Of a stretch of DNA of 16,267 nucleotides, positions 1-6,866 are shown piece by piece. A program made the position numbers and the translations under genes. How positions within the stretch are numbered: the stretch's first letter is position 1; each line of letters opens with the position of its first letter. The DNA is taken from positions 1-16,267 of the forward strand of contig JAPKCZ010000016.1 of the NCBI GenBank assembly GCA_028822745.1, read 5' to 3'. This DNA is from Kiritimatiellia bacterium. GTDB taxonomy: Bacteria > Verrucomicrobiota > Kiritimatiellia > UBA8416 > JAIOPI01. Under the pieces are notes generated by a model. That model was not told the origin of the DNA, searched no databases, and was given only the letters and a program-made list of their open reading frames with translations.

Positions 1-1469
1 CCATCGCCGGATTCGATGAGCACTTGTGTCTTGGCCCCTGTGGCTTCTTCCGGATTAAGAATGCGAACACGGTAATCCGTTAAGGCAACATCTTTGATCT
101 CGGGATAGAACTCTCGCAGCGAACGACGCAGCGCTTCATTGAGCGCGTCGACGGGACCACGTCCTTCCGCTACGGTGTGCCCGACCTTGCCGTTCACACG
201 CACCTTGATGGTGGCCTCTGTTACACACGGCTCATCTTTGCCGCGCTTTTCGACAATCACACGGTACCCATCCAATTCAAAGAATGGTTTATGCGCTTTG
301 AGCACCTTTTGAATTAGAATATGAAAGGACGCGTCGGCAGCTTCAAATTCGTAGCCTTTGCTCTCCATGTCTTTTAGCGCGGCAAGAATTTCACCTTTGG
401 CTTCAGACGAGGCACTCCGTCCGACACCCATTTCAACAGCCTTTAACAGGACATTACTACCGCCCGACAGCTCCGACACCAGAATGCGGCGTTCATTGCC
501 AACGGTTTCTGGAGAAATGTGCTCAAACGTCGCAGGGTTTTTGCCAACCGCATTCGCATGCTGTCCGGCTTTGTGCGAGAAAGACGCCTGCCCGACAAAA
601 GGCGCGCGCACGTCGGGGCGTTGATTCGTCAATTCATCCACGAACTGTGACATTTCACTAAGCTTGGCGAGCTGCCCCGGGTGAATGGCGCTATACCCCA
701 TCTTCGTTTCAAGAATAGGGATCACCGTGATCAGATTCGCGTTACCGGTCCGTTCGCCGTATCCGTTCATCGTCCCTTGAATCTGGACCGCACCCGCACG
801 CACAGCAGCGAGACTGTTCGCCACGGCGAGCCCCATGTCGTTGTGCGGATGAATCGCCACCTTGGTTCCCGTCGACGCAATAACGGCAGCCGTAGCGGTA
901 TAGATGTCATCCGGAAGGCTTCCGCCGTTCGTGTCGCATAGCACCAAATAATCAGCGCCACCATCGGCCGCCGCTTTCACGGTCTGCATGGCATACTCAG
1001 GATTGTGCTTGTAACCATCAAAGAAATGTTCCGCATCGTAGATGACTTCGCGGCCCTTTTCCTTCATGTGGCTGACCGTCTCACTGATCATGAGGAGGTT
1101 CTCTTCGGGCGTGGTACGCAACACATCGCGCACGTGTAGATCCCAAGATTTACCCACGATCGCAACAGCGGGCGTGTCGGCCGACAGGAGAAACTCAACC
1201 ATTGGGTCCTCGGCGATAGGCGTATTGGCGCGTCGTGTCGAACCGAAGGCAACCACTTTGGCGTGCTTCAAGTTACGTTTCTTAATTTCACGGAAGAACG
1301 CCATATCCTTCTCGTTCGACCCGGCATACCCGCCTTCAATGTAATCCACGCCAAAAGCATCAAGCCGTTCGGCCAATCTCACCTTGCCGGACGGCGAGAA
1401 TGAAATACCCTGGGCCTGCGCCCCGTCACGTAAGGTGGTGTCGTATATCGCGATTCTTTTTTCACTCAT
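1..1469 (-). CDS. cimA: Citramalate synthase, 3' end off the window
   Basis: This gene encodes an enzyme of the LeuA/homocitrate synthase superfamily that condenses pyruvate with acetyl-CoA to (R)-citramalate, the first step of the threonine-independent route to 2-oxobutyrate and isoleucine. About 489 codons are visible. The N-terminal TIM barrel shows the metal/substrate motif TTLRDGAQ (residues 11-18, Arg14-Asp15), the metal-binding HxH in AIHPHND (His207, His209) and the signature GYGERTGNAN (236-245). The opening IYDTTLRDGAQAQGISFS and the YIEGGYAGSN segment fit the CimA branch better than LeuA. A LeuA-type regulatory dimer domain follows, and its last residues lie beyond position 1. ATG at 1467-1469 is preceded by AAGGGGG, six bases upstream. 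It sits 30 bp after lysC, so co-transcription is very likely. CimA versus isopropylmalate synthase is decided on sequence pattern only. Confidence 0.94.
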   Translation of the reverse strand, partial: MSEKRIAIYDTTLRDGAQAQGISFSPSGKVRLAERLDAFGVDYIEGGYAGSNEKDMAFFREIKKRNLKHAKVVAFGSTRRANTPIAEDPMVEFLLSADTPAVAIVGKSWDLHVRDVLRTTPEENLLMISETVSHMKEKGREVIYDAEHFFDGYKHNPEYAMQTVKAAADGGADYLVLCDTNGGSLPDDIYTATAAVIASTGTKVAIHPHNDMGLAVANSLAAVRAGAVQIQGTMNGYGERTGNANLITVIPILETKMGYSAIHPGQLAKLSEMSQFVDELTNQRPDVRAPFVGQASFSHKAGQHANAVGKNPATFEHISPETVGNERRILVSELSGGSNVLLKAVEMGVGRSASSEAKGEILAALKDMESKGYEFEAADASFHILIQKVLKAHKPFFELDGYRVIVEKRGKDEPCVTEATIKVRVNGKVGHTVAEGRGPVDALNEALRRSLREFYPEIKDVALTDYRVRILNPEEATGAKTQVLIESGD

Positions 1470-1499
1470 GGCAATTCCCCCTTCTGCGGGGTGTAGGGT

Positions 1500-2876
1500 T
1501 TATGGCGTGGCCGTGCTGGCCGTGCCGTTTTCGTAATATGCGGAATAAATCGATTGTACGGCCTTTGCTCGATCCGCGCCTTTGACGCCGAACATCATAC
1601 TGATTTCAGAAGAGCCCTGATTCATCATCTCAATATTGACGCCTGCTTCAGACAACGCGGCCGTGGCCGTGGCAGCGAGGCCAACGCCGAAACGCATGCC
1701 CTCCCCAACGACCATGATCAACGCCAAATCATGCTCGACGCCAACGTCATCTGCACCCAGCTCGTCCATAATGCGCTTGATCACACGCGATTCGCGCGTG
1801 CTATCCAATTGTGCTTCAGCCAAGACCACCGACATGTCATCAATGCCCGACGGTGTGTGCTCGTACGACAAGCCTTCATCTTCGAGGATCTGTAGTAGCC
1901 GACGCCCGAAACCCACTTCGCGGTTCATCAGGTACTTGCGAACATAGATGCTGCAAAACCCACCGGCACTGGCAATCCCGACCACGCGAGCGGATGTTTT
2001 CTCATGCGACGACACAATGCGCGTCCCGGGACGTTCGGGGCGATTCGTGTTCTTCACACAGATAGGAACCCCAGCTTTGACAGCAGGCGCAATGGCTTCG
2101 TCATGCAATACCGAAAAACCCGCATAGGAGAGCTCGCGCATTTCACGCGGTGTCAGTTCTGTGATCGCGACAGGGTTGTCGACAATTCGAGGATCCGCGA
2201 CTTTAACCGAATCGACATCTGTAAAATTCTCGTACATGTCTGCGCCGACCGCTGCCGCTAGAATCGACCCTGTAATGTCTGAGCCCCCACGCGAAAACGT
2301 AGCAACATGCCCGTCAACGTCATAACCAAAAAACCCAGGAAAGACGCCGACACAATCGAGGTCCTTTAACGACGCAAGCTTGGTGTAAGCGCTGTCCAGA
2401 AGACGGGCCTCGCCATACTCAGACGTCACCACCATACCCGCGTCACGGGGATTCACGTACATGGCCGGGACACCCGATTCGGTAAGGGCCGCGGCAACAA
2501 GTCGCGCTGCGTTGTCTTCACCTGCCGCCTTCATGAGATCCATGAACCGCAAGTCATGCGTCGCATCGGCGTCGAGCCGCCCAACAAGGTCGGCACGAAT
2601 TTCATCCATGACCGATTGCGGCAAAGAAAGCTCGCGGTGAATCGACGCAAAGCGTTCAACCACGACGGCCATGGCGTCGGAAGCATTTTCGCCGCGCAAG
2701 ACCATTTCACCGCATGCGATCAAGCGATCGGTGACTTTGATATCGTCATCGCTACGTTTTCCCGGTGCGGACACCACGACCAAACGCCGTTGCGCATCGG
2801 CCGCAACGATTCGGCACACCTTTTGCACCTGAGCCGCGTCCGCAAGGGAACTACCACCAAATTTACAAACATTCAT
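1500..2876 (-). CDS. lysC: Aspartate kinase
   Basis: Aspartokinase phosphorylates L-aspartate to 4-phospho-L-aspartate, the committed step for lysine, threonine, methionine and isoleucine. The 458-residue protein is a full-length monofunctional enzyme. It starts with the kinase signature VCKFGGSSL (3-11) and carries the nucleotide/aspartate-site segment ATFSRGGSDITG (192-203) and the ENFTDVDSV segment (216-224). Two C-terminal ACT domains follow, around residues 296-360 and 385-450, including EAGVNIEMMNQGSSEISMMF at about 410-429. The ACT pair is the usual site of allosteric feedback by lysine and/or threonine; which effector applies here cannot be read from sequence. ATG at 2874-2876 has an AAGGA about 10 bases upstream. 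It lies 48 bp after hom and 30 bp before cimA. Confidence 0.97.
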   Translation of the reverse strand: MNVCKFGGSSLADAAQVQKVCRIVAADAQRRLVVVSAPGKRSDDDIKVTDRLIACGEMVLRGENASDAMAVVVERFASIHRELSLPQSVMDEIRADLVGRLDADATHDLRFMDLMKAAGEDNAARLVAAALTESGVPAMYVNPRDAGMVVTSEYGEARLLDSAYTKLASLKDLDCVGVFPGFFGYDVDGHVATFSRGGSDITGSILAAAVGADMYENFTDVDSVKVADPRIVDNPVAITELTPREMRELSYAGFSVLHDEAIAPAVKAGVPICVKNTNRPERPGTRIVSSHEKTSARVVGIASAGGFCSIYVRKYLMNREVGFGRRLLQILEDEGLSYEHTPSGIDDMSVVLAEAQLDSTRESRVIKRIMDELGADDVGVEHDLALIMVVGEGMRFGVGLAATATAALSEAGVNIEMMNQGSSEISMMFGVKGADRAKAVQSIYSAYYENGTASTATP

Positions 2877-2924
2877 GAAATACTGATCCTTGAAGCGTCC
2901 GCACCCGTTCTGGGATACGTTGAC

Positions 2925-4220
2925 TTAGACGTCTTCGATTCGAATATGCACAGGTTCGTCACGCACGGCATCCATGGCCGCGATGGCCGCCAACGCGGCC
3001 TGACACTGACGATTCGTCGCGTGGTGCGTCACAAGAACAACGCTAACGTGGTCGTTCGACTCCGTCTCTTTCTGGACGACGGACGCGATACTGATGTCTT
3101 GCGTGCCCAGGGTCGCCGAAATTTCCGCGAGAACATTTGGGCGATCAAGTAGCGAAAGGCGAATGTAGTGACGCGTTGAAATCTCGGAGGCGTCGGCAAG
3201 CGACAGTGCTGCGTTTGAATGCCCTGGTCCGACAAACTGTCGTGGCGAGCCGGACTGCAAATTCTTCGTCACGTCACAGATATCGGCAAGCACCGCACTG
3301 GCTGTGGGTTCGCGGCCGGCACCTTTACCGTAATAGAGTGTTTCTTCAGTCATGTCACCATGCGCCATCACGGCATTAAAGACACCGCCCACTTGTGCCA
3401 AAATGTGCTCTTGCGGCAAGAGTGCGGGATGCACACTGACTTCCACGTGCTCTCCAGCGCGTCGAATCACAGCCAGCAATTTGATGGCATAACCGAGTTC
3501 GCGGGCATGCGTGATGTCTTCGGTGGCGAGTCCACGAATTCCTGAGACCGGCACGTCGTCGAGCGGAACATTGAACCCGTAGGCGAGCGAGGCCAGCAAC
3601 ACCGCTTTGTGAGCCGTATCGTGTCCATCCACATCCAGCGCGGGGTCCGCTTCCGCAAATCCCAGACGTTGGGCATCGGCGAGCACCTCCTCAAAGGAAA
3701 GATGCTCCTTCTCCATGCGCGTCAGGACGTAGTTGCAGGTGCCATTCAGAATGCCATAGATCCAGTCGATACGATTGGAGACGAGCCCCTCACGCAAGGC
3801 GCGAATCACAGGGATGCCGCCGCCCACGCTGGCCTCAAAATAGATTTCGGCGCCGTGCTCACGTGCTAGGGCAGTCAATTCTGCGCCGTGCTTCGCCAGC
3901 AGAGCCTTGTTGGCTGTCACAACGGGTTTACCGCGCCTCAACGCTGCTTCCGTGAACGTTTTGGCAATGCCGGTACCGCCGACAAGTTCGACGATGATGT
4001 CCACAGCATCGTCATCGATAACGGATTGTGCATCGGTCGTCAGTAATTCACGGGGAACCGCGACGCCGCGGTCCGTCGCGATATCCAAATCGGCAATGCC
4101 GCGTAATACGGGCCGAAGGCCGGTACGCTCGGCAATGAGATCGCCGTTTCTGATCAATCCGTCAGCAACACCGGCACCAACGGTGCCAAATCCAAGTAGT
4201 CCTATGCCAAATTCCTGCAT
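2925..4220 (-). CDS. hom: Homoserine dehydrogenase
   Basis: This 431-residue enzyme reduces L-aspartate 4-semialdehyde to homoserine with NAD(P)H, the branch point toward threonine and methionine. The N-terminal Rossmann fold shows GLLGFGTVGAG (7-17). The catalytic region contains VTANKALLAKHG (Lys105), the EASVGGGIPVIR segment (129-140), GILNGTCNYVLT (156-167) and ADPALDVDGHDTAHK (Lys205); the two lysines match the catalytic lysines of the family. A C-terminal ACT domain begins near IRLSLLDRPNVLAEIS, so threonine feedback is plausible. The start at 4218-4220 has only a weak purine stretch (GGGATAAG) in front. It appears to be the first gene of hom-lysC-cimA, after a 196-bp non-coding gap. 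No thrB or thrC lies next to it. Confidence 0.97.
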   Translation of the reverse strand: MQEFGIGLLGFGTVGAGVADGLIRNGDLIAERTGLRPVLRGIADLDIATDRGVAVPRELLTTDAQSVIDDDAVDIIVELVGGTGIAKTFTEAALRRGKPVVTANKALLAKHGAELTALAREHGAEIYFEASVGGGIPVIRALREGLVSNRIDWIYGILNGTCNYVLTRMEKEHLSFEEVLADAQRLGFAEADPALDVDGHDTAHKAVLLASLAYGFNVPLDDVPVSGIRGLATEDITHARELGYAIKLLAVIRRAGEHVEVSVHPALLPQEHILAQVGGVFNAVMAHGDMTEETLYYGKGAGREPTASAVLADICDVTKNLQSGSPRQFVGPGHSNAALSLADASEISTRHYIRLSLLDRPNVLAEISATLGTQDISIASVVQKETESNDHVSVVLVTHHATNRQCQAALAAIAAMDAVRDEPVHIRIEDV

Positions 4221-4416
4221 GCTTATCCCGTTCGTCGGCCAAATACCGAGGGTCGTGTTTAAAAAAATTCAGTACGATCTGACAGGGTCCCGAGACCCGC
4301 TGCCAGCTAGCCGAAATGACGCAAATACAAGTGCGGGACAATATCACAGACAGGCTTAAGCACAAGTCCAAAAGGGCTTTCACACAGGGCTCAGCGCAGC
4401 GAAAAGAGGGTGTTTT
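4221..4416. other. Non-coding leader/promoter region upstream of hom
   Basis: These 196 bp separate the HAD phosphatase gene from hom, both read on the minus strand. It must hold the end of the upstream transcript and/or the hom promoter. A perfect 5-bp stem, GGGTC (4285-4289) and GACCC (4294-4298), lies on the hom side. On the minus strand it is followed after 17 bases by a run of seven T (plus-strand A at 4261-4267). The gap is too long for a classical intrinsic terminator. I found no convincing -35/-10 pair, and no threonine- or isoleucine-rich leader peptide that would indicate attenuation. Confidence 0.4.
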
Positions 4417-5445
4417 TCACAAGAATGAAACAAGTTTGACGACGGCGTCGACAAGCAGTTCCAAAGGCCTGCGAATCAAGCCTGAGAGCGGTATCGCGTC
4501 AAATGACGCAAAGGCCAGCAGGGCGGCGTATGTAATGCTTGTGATGATGAGGATACGAGAACGGCGCAGCCCGGCCCGTTTGCCTGATTTCGGATCGTGT
4601 TTTTTGGCGGGTCGAATACGGCTTTCGGGAGCTGCTGCGCCGTCGGGCAGCTCACTTGAGACGTCGCCGGATATAAACGCGTCAACGATCTCGATGACGC
4701 CGGATAATGAAGGATGGCTGGCCACGTGCCCGCCGACGTCACAGACCAGAGTCATGACGTCAAAGACCGAATTGTTTGGACAGCCCACCATCCCGGCAAC
4801 CGTTCCATCCAGCATACTTAGGTCGTTGTGTCCGTTTCCGATTGCCAGAACCTGGTCGGTCGGCACCTTGAGATGGTGTGCAAGCTCCGCCAGGGCGGTA
4901 CCCTTTGTCGCGGGCACCATGCGGACCTCCACCTGATTCTTGCTGCGTATGATCTGCATATGTTTGTGCTCACGTTGACGCAAACGCAGCATGTCTTCGG
5001 CGACTTCGGCGGCTTCTTCAGAATCAAATCGAACGGCCAAACGTGCAGACGTACGGGCAATGGTACGAACACCAATAGCGCCGCCAACAACGGTCGAATG
5101 CCAAGCATGAATGGCCGCTGACGTCTCTTTTGTCTCACGCCAGATGCGAAACAGGGTGCCAACGTTCCAGCTGACGTGCGGCACGTAGCCGAGCACCGTC
5201 AAACGATAAATAAACGCGTGCCGGATGATCACGTAATCGGGCACGACCCCATACCTGCGCATGGGCATGAAGAATTCCCAGAAACTCCGGAACGTGCGCC
5301 CTGTGCAGGCGGCCCACTGTGCGCCGTTAGCCGCACGAAGGTGCTCAATACGGTCATGGAAGGTGAGATACAGCGGCAGCTCATTGGCACTGCCAATCAG
5401 CGTCCCGTCCAGATCCGTTGCTAGCAGCCCTATCGTCGCAGGCAT
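4417..5445 (-). CDS. HAD-IIB family phosphatase with C-terminal membrane anchor
   Basis: This is a haloacid-dehalogenase-superfamily hydrolase of the Cof/sucrose-phosphatase type. All four catalytic motifs are visible (numbered from the start chosen here): motif I DLDGT (nucleophile Asp11, acid/base Asp13), motif II CTGR (Thr48), motif III lysine in ATKGTAL (Lys181) and motif IV GNGHNDLSML (Asp208). Residues 260-297 form a polar, basic linker. It is followed by a hydrophobic helix, ILIITSITYAALLAFASF (about 298-315), and a second hydrophobic or amphipathic stretch at 328-342, so the enzyme is probably tail-anchored with the catalytic domain in the cytoplasm. The substrate is unknown. I chose ATG 5443-5445 because GAGGA lies six bases upstream and motif I then sits at the N-terminus. 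In-frame ATGs at 5541 (AAGGG four bases upstream) and 5562 would add a low-complexity basic extension. Confidence 0.85.
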   Translation of the reverse strand: MPATIGLLATDLDGTLIGSANELPLYLTFHDRIEHLRAANGAQWAACTGRTFRSFWEFFMPMRRYGVVPDYVIIRHAFIYRLTVLGYVPHVSWNVGTLFRIWRETKETSAAIHAWHSTVVGGAIGVRTIARTSARLAVRFDSEEAAEVAEDMLRLRQREHKHMQIIRSKNQVEVRMVPATKGTALAELAHHLKVPTDQVLAIGNGHNDLSMLDGTVAGMVGCPNNSVFDVMTLVCDVGGHVASHPSLSGVIEIVDAFISGDVSSELPDGAAAPESRIRPAKKHDPKSGKRAGLRRSRILIITSITYAALLAFASFDAIPLSGLIRRPLELLVDAVVKLVSFL

Positions 5446-5611
5446 TCGCCGTCCTCGTGCACGTTTTGGTTCGGATTGCACCGTACCCGTGGTGCTCCCG
5501 ATGTCCATTAATTCTGCTCTAGATGCGGCCGTGCGCTGCATGTTTCCCTTACTTCCCGGCACATATCCTCGATCGGCCGACTCGTTTGATGTCTTTTGTG
5601 TTGAACTCGAC
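5446..5611. other. Spacer between the unknown protein gene and the HAD phosphatase gene
   Basis: This stretch is non-coding if the phosphatase starts at 5445, and partly coding if translation begins at one of the upstream in-frame ATGs (5541 or 5562). I saw no convincing promoter pair, hairpin with T-run or repeat. Read-through from the upstream minus-strand gene is therefore the simplest way for the phosphatase gene to be transcribed. Confidence 0.3.
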
Positions 5612-6142
5612 CTAAAATCCGCGCGTTTCTAGCGCGGTGCGAAGTTCTAATTGAAAGGCTTGTATGTCTTGCTCGGAAGGTTTGTAGTCCGGTGAGCTCG
5701 GATCCAGCGCCAGGCGCCCTAACTGATCCAGCGACCACAGGGCAGCCTGACCGTCGCTGAACGTCACACTCCCACTCGCCAACGCACCGGACTTGACGAC
5801 ACGGTCGACATCGACAGCGACGTTACCGCCGAGCAGCCCATCATCAGGGGGCAGACCAGCTTCCGGCACGCCTTCTTCTACAGCATCCATAGCGCCGGCG
5901 GCATCCTCAAGGCCACTCGCTGGTGGTGGCGGCAGAGGCGTTTCCTCAGGCTCGCTGTCGGGTGGTTTCGGCACCTCTTTGTCTTTGACGTCGACGCCAA
6001 GATCCAGCACAAGAAAGCGCACGTCCATATAGGTCATGGTTATCTCAAACTCGTCCTTGATGCGTTTTTGGACATCGGAAAGCCCTTCGCCGTCGCGCAC
6101 CCAGTCGCCCACGGCCTTCTTTTGGTCATCGGTCAATTCCAT
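5612..6142 (-). CDS. Conserved two-domain protein of unknown function
   Basis: I cannot assign a function to this 176-residue acidic protein. It has three parts. Residues 1-52 form a compact helical segment with the pattern LTDDQKKAVGDWVRDGEGLSDVQKRI...TYMDVRFLVLDL, which looks like a small helix-turn-helix-like module. Residues 53-105 are a proline/glutamate/alanine-rich linker. Residues 106-176 are a second folded segment with a VTFSDGQAALWSLDQLGRL core and an FQLELRTAL helix. I associate the N-terminal pattern with proteins widespread in Verrucomicrobiota and relatives, from memory only. There is no signal peptide or membrane segment. ATG 6140-6142 is preferred over the adjacent TTG at 6143-6145 because AAGGAG (6148-6153) is then five bases upstream. 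It has its own promoter, with a palindrome in the leader. Confidence 0.75.
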   Translation of the reverse strand: MELTDDQKKAVGDWVRDGEGLSDVQKRIKDEFEITMTYMDVRFLVLDLGVDVKDKEVPKPPDSEPEETPLPPPPASGLEDAAGAMDAVEEGVPEAGLPPDDGLLGGNVAVDVDRVVKSGALASGSVTFSDGQAALWSLDQLGRLALDPSSPDYKPSEQDIQAFQLELRTALETRGF

Positions 6143-6147
6143 CAATG

Positions 6148-6153
6148 CTCCTT
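6148..6153 (-). promoter_or_regulatory. Shine-Dalgarno of the 176-residue unknown protein
   Basis: AAGGAG on the minus strand lies five bases before ATG 6140-6142. It decides the start, because the ORF can also be opened at an adjacent TTG (6143-6145), which would leave only two bases of spacing. Confidence 0.75.
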
Positions 6154-6168
6154 AGATAAATTATGTCG

Positions 6169-6184
6169 CGTGTTTCAAAACACG
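6169..6184. promoter_or_regulatory. Palindrome in the leader of the unknown protein gene
   Basis: CGTGTTTCAAAACACG has perfect 7-bp arms (CGTGTTT at 6169-6175, AAACACG at 6178-6184) separated by two bases. It lies between the predicted transcription start (about 6212) and the start codon. It could be a protein-binding operator or, in RNA, a small hairpin. No T-run follows, so it is unlikely to be a terminator. The function is inferred from position and symmetry only. Confidence 0.4.
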
Positions 6185-6218
6185 TAGAATGTCAAAATAA
6201 GTGATAAGTAAGCGCGTC

Positions 6219-6247
6219 ATTATAGCGGAATGGGTCAGCGTTCTAAA
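6219..6247 (-). promoter_or_regulatory. Sigma-70-like promoter for the unknown protein gene
   Basis: On the minus strand there is a perfect -10 box TATAAT (6219-6224) and a -35 box TTTAGA (6242-6247, four of six consensus bases), separated by exactly 17 bp. Transcription would start near 6212 and give a leader of about 70 bases containing the palindrome at 6169-6184. This is the best-looking promoter of the minus-strand genes. Confidence 0.6.
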
Positions 6248-6274
6248 GGCAAAAAGCGGGCAGACCCCCTTTGT

Positions 6275-6295
6275 GATCATCATGCGACGATGATC
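6275..6295. terminator. Hairpin just after the yjbQ stop, possible terminator
   Basis: GATCATC (6275-6281) and GATGATC (6289-6295) form a perfect 7-bp inverted repeat with a 7-base loop, three bases after the yjbQ stop codon. No T-run follows on the minus strand, so it is not a canonical intrinsic terminator. It may end or stabilise the yjbQ transcript. This is weak evidence. Confidence 0.3.
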
Positions 6296-6298
6296 TGA

Positions 6299-6718
6299 TT
6301 ACTCCCCATTCAACGTCAAGACAAGGGAACGAGATCCCCCGTGATTTCGGTGCTCGCACAAATAAACGCCCTGCCAAATGCCTAGATTGAGGCGGCCGGA
6401 GCGCACGGGCAATGTCAGCGACGGTCCCAGCAGCGATGCCTTGATATGAGCGGGCATGTCATCCGGCCCTTCCTCAGTGTGCGTGTAGTAGGATGCGTGC
6501 TCGGGTGCGATCACGTTAAAATGCTGCTCGAAATCGACACGAACGTCAGGCGACGCGTTCTCGTTGAGGGTCAAAGAGGCCGACGTGTGCTTGATATGGA
6601 CATGTAAAAGGCCAATTTTTAACGAATTCAACTCTGGAATGCCCTCTAGAATGTCCTGTGTAATCAAGTGAAATCCCCGTGAACGGGGCCGTAACTGAAT
6701 GTCGTGCTGAATCCACAT
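6299..6718 (-). CDS. yjbQ: YjbQ/UPF0047 family protein (secondary thiamine-phosphate synthase type)
   Basis: This 139-residue single-domain protein belongs to the YjbQ (UPF0047) family. Members have low thiamine-phosphate synthase activity in vitro, but their true cellular role is not settled. The family hallmarks are in order: VHIKHTSASLTLNENASPDV (about 40-59), HTEEGPDDMPAHIKA with its histidine and acidic residues, and the C-terminal LNLGIWQGVYLCEHRNHGGSR block with the invariant W-Q-G and the H/E/H residues of the presumed active site. The length is normal. No strong Shine-Dalgarno is visible; an AGG lies about ten bases before the ATG at 6716-6718. It is divergent from the iron-uptake operon and shares a 148-bp intergenic region with it. 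Nothing ties it functionally to iron beyond that position. Confidence 0.9.
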   Translation of the reverse strand: MWIQHDIQLRPRSRGFHLITQDILEGIPELNSLKIGLLHVHIKHTSASLTLNENASPDVRVDFEQHFNVIAPEHASYYTHTEEGPDDMPAHIKASLLGPSLTLPVRSGRLNLGIWQGVYLCEHRNHGGSRSLVLTLNGE

Positions 6719-6804
6719 GCAGGTCAGCCTAGCAAATCAGAACAGCGAAAGGCAACGCTGGTACTCCTGTTTTGGATTAATAAATAAACTTTTGCAAGCA
6801 TTCT

Positions 6805-6810
6805 TACAAT
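6805..6810 (+). promoter_or_regulatory. Candidate -10 box of the regulator-feoAB operon
   Basis: TACAAT matches five of six bases of TATAAT and lies two bases before the inverted repeat at 6812-6829. That repeat would then cover the transcription start. A -35 box at normal spacing is poor (A/T-rich, around 6782-6787), so the promoter assignment is tentative. The same bases read on the other strand give TTGTAA, a possible -35 for yjbQ. Confidence 0.35.
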
Positions 6811-6811
6811 C

Positions 6812-6829
6812 TGTTTGACGTGCCAAACA
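6812..6829. promoter_or_regulatory. Inverted repeat, candidate operator for the DtxR-like regulator
   Basis: TGTTTGACGTGCCAAACA has perfect 6-bp arms (TGTTTG and CAAACA) around a 6-bp centre. It sits between yjbQ and the regulator gene, 37 bp before the regulator start codon. DtxR-family regulators bind dyads near their own promoters, so auto-regulation and control of feoAB are plausible. The sequence does not match the classical DtxR or MntR box that I know, so the partner is inferred from location. Confidence 0.45.
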
Positions 6830-6866
6830 AAGTAAACGAACCTAGTCATTTGCTGAAAGGAAGACC

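Noticed and set aside
2556..3152. Plus-strand ORF of 198 residues antisense to lysC and hom
   Set aside because: It is a shadow of two unmistakable genes on the other strand. Composition and lack of domains argue against coding.
4261..4298. Intrinsic terminator downstream of the HAD phosphatase gene
   Set aside because: The GGGTC/GACCC stem is only 5 bp and the T-run comes 17 bases later, so the geometry is wrong.
4162..4383. Minus-strand ORF before hom as an attenuation leader peptide
   Set aside because: It is not enriched in threonine, isoleucine or methionine codons. It overlaps the hom start in another frame, and no terminator/antiterminator pair follows.
4316..4936. Plus-strand ORF of 206 residues antisense to the HAD phosphatase
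   Set aside because: It is serine/arginine-rich shadow translation of a gene with clear catalytic motifs, and it has no recognisable domain.
5446..5562. Upstream in-frame ATGs (5541, 5562) as the HAD phosphatase start
   Set aside because: They add a low-complexity basic stretch before motif I. ATG 5445 has GAGGA at good spacing and gives the usual N-terminal position of DLDGT. They are not excluded outright.
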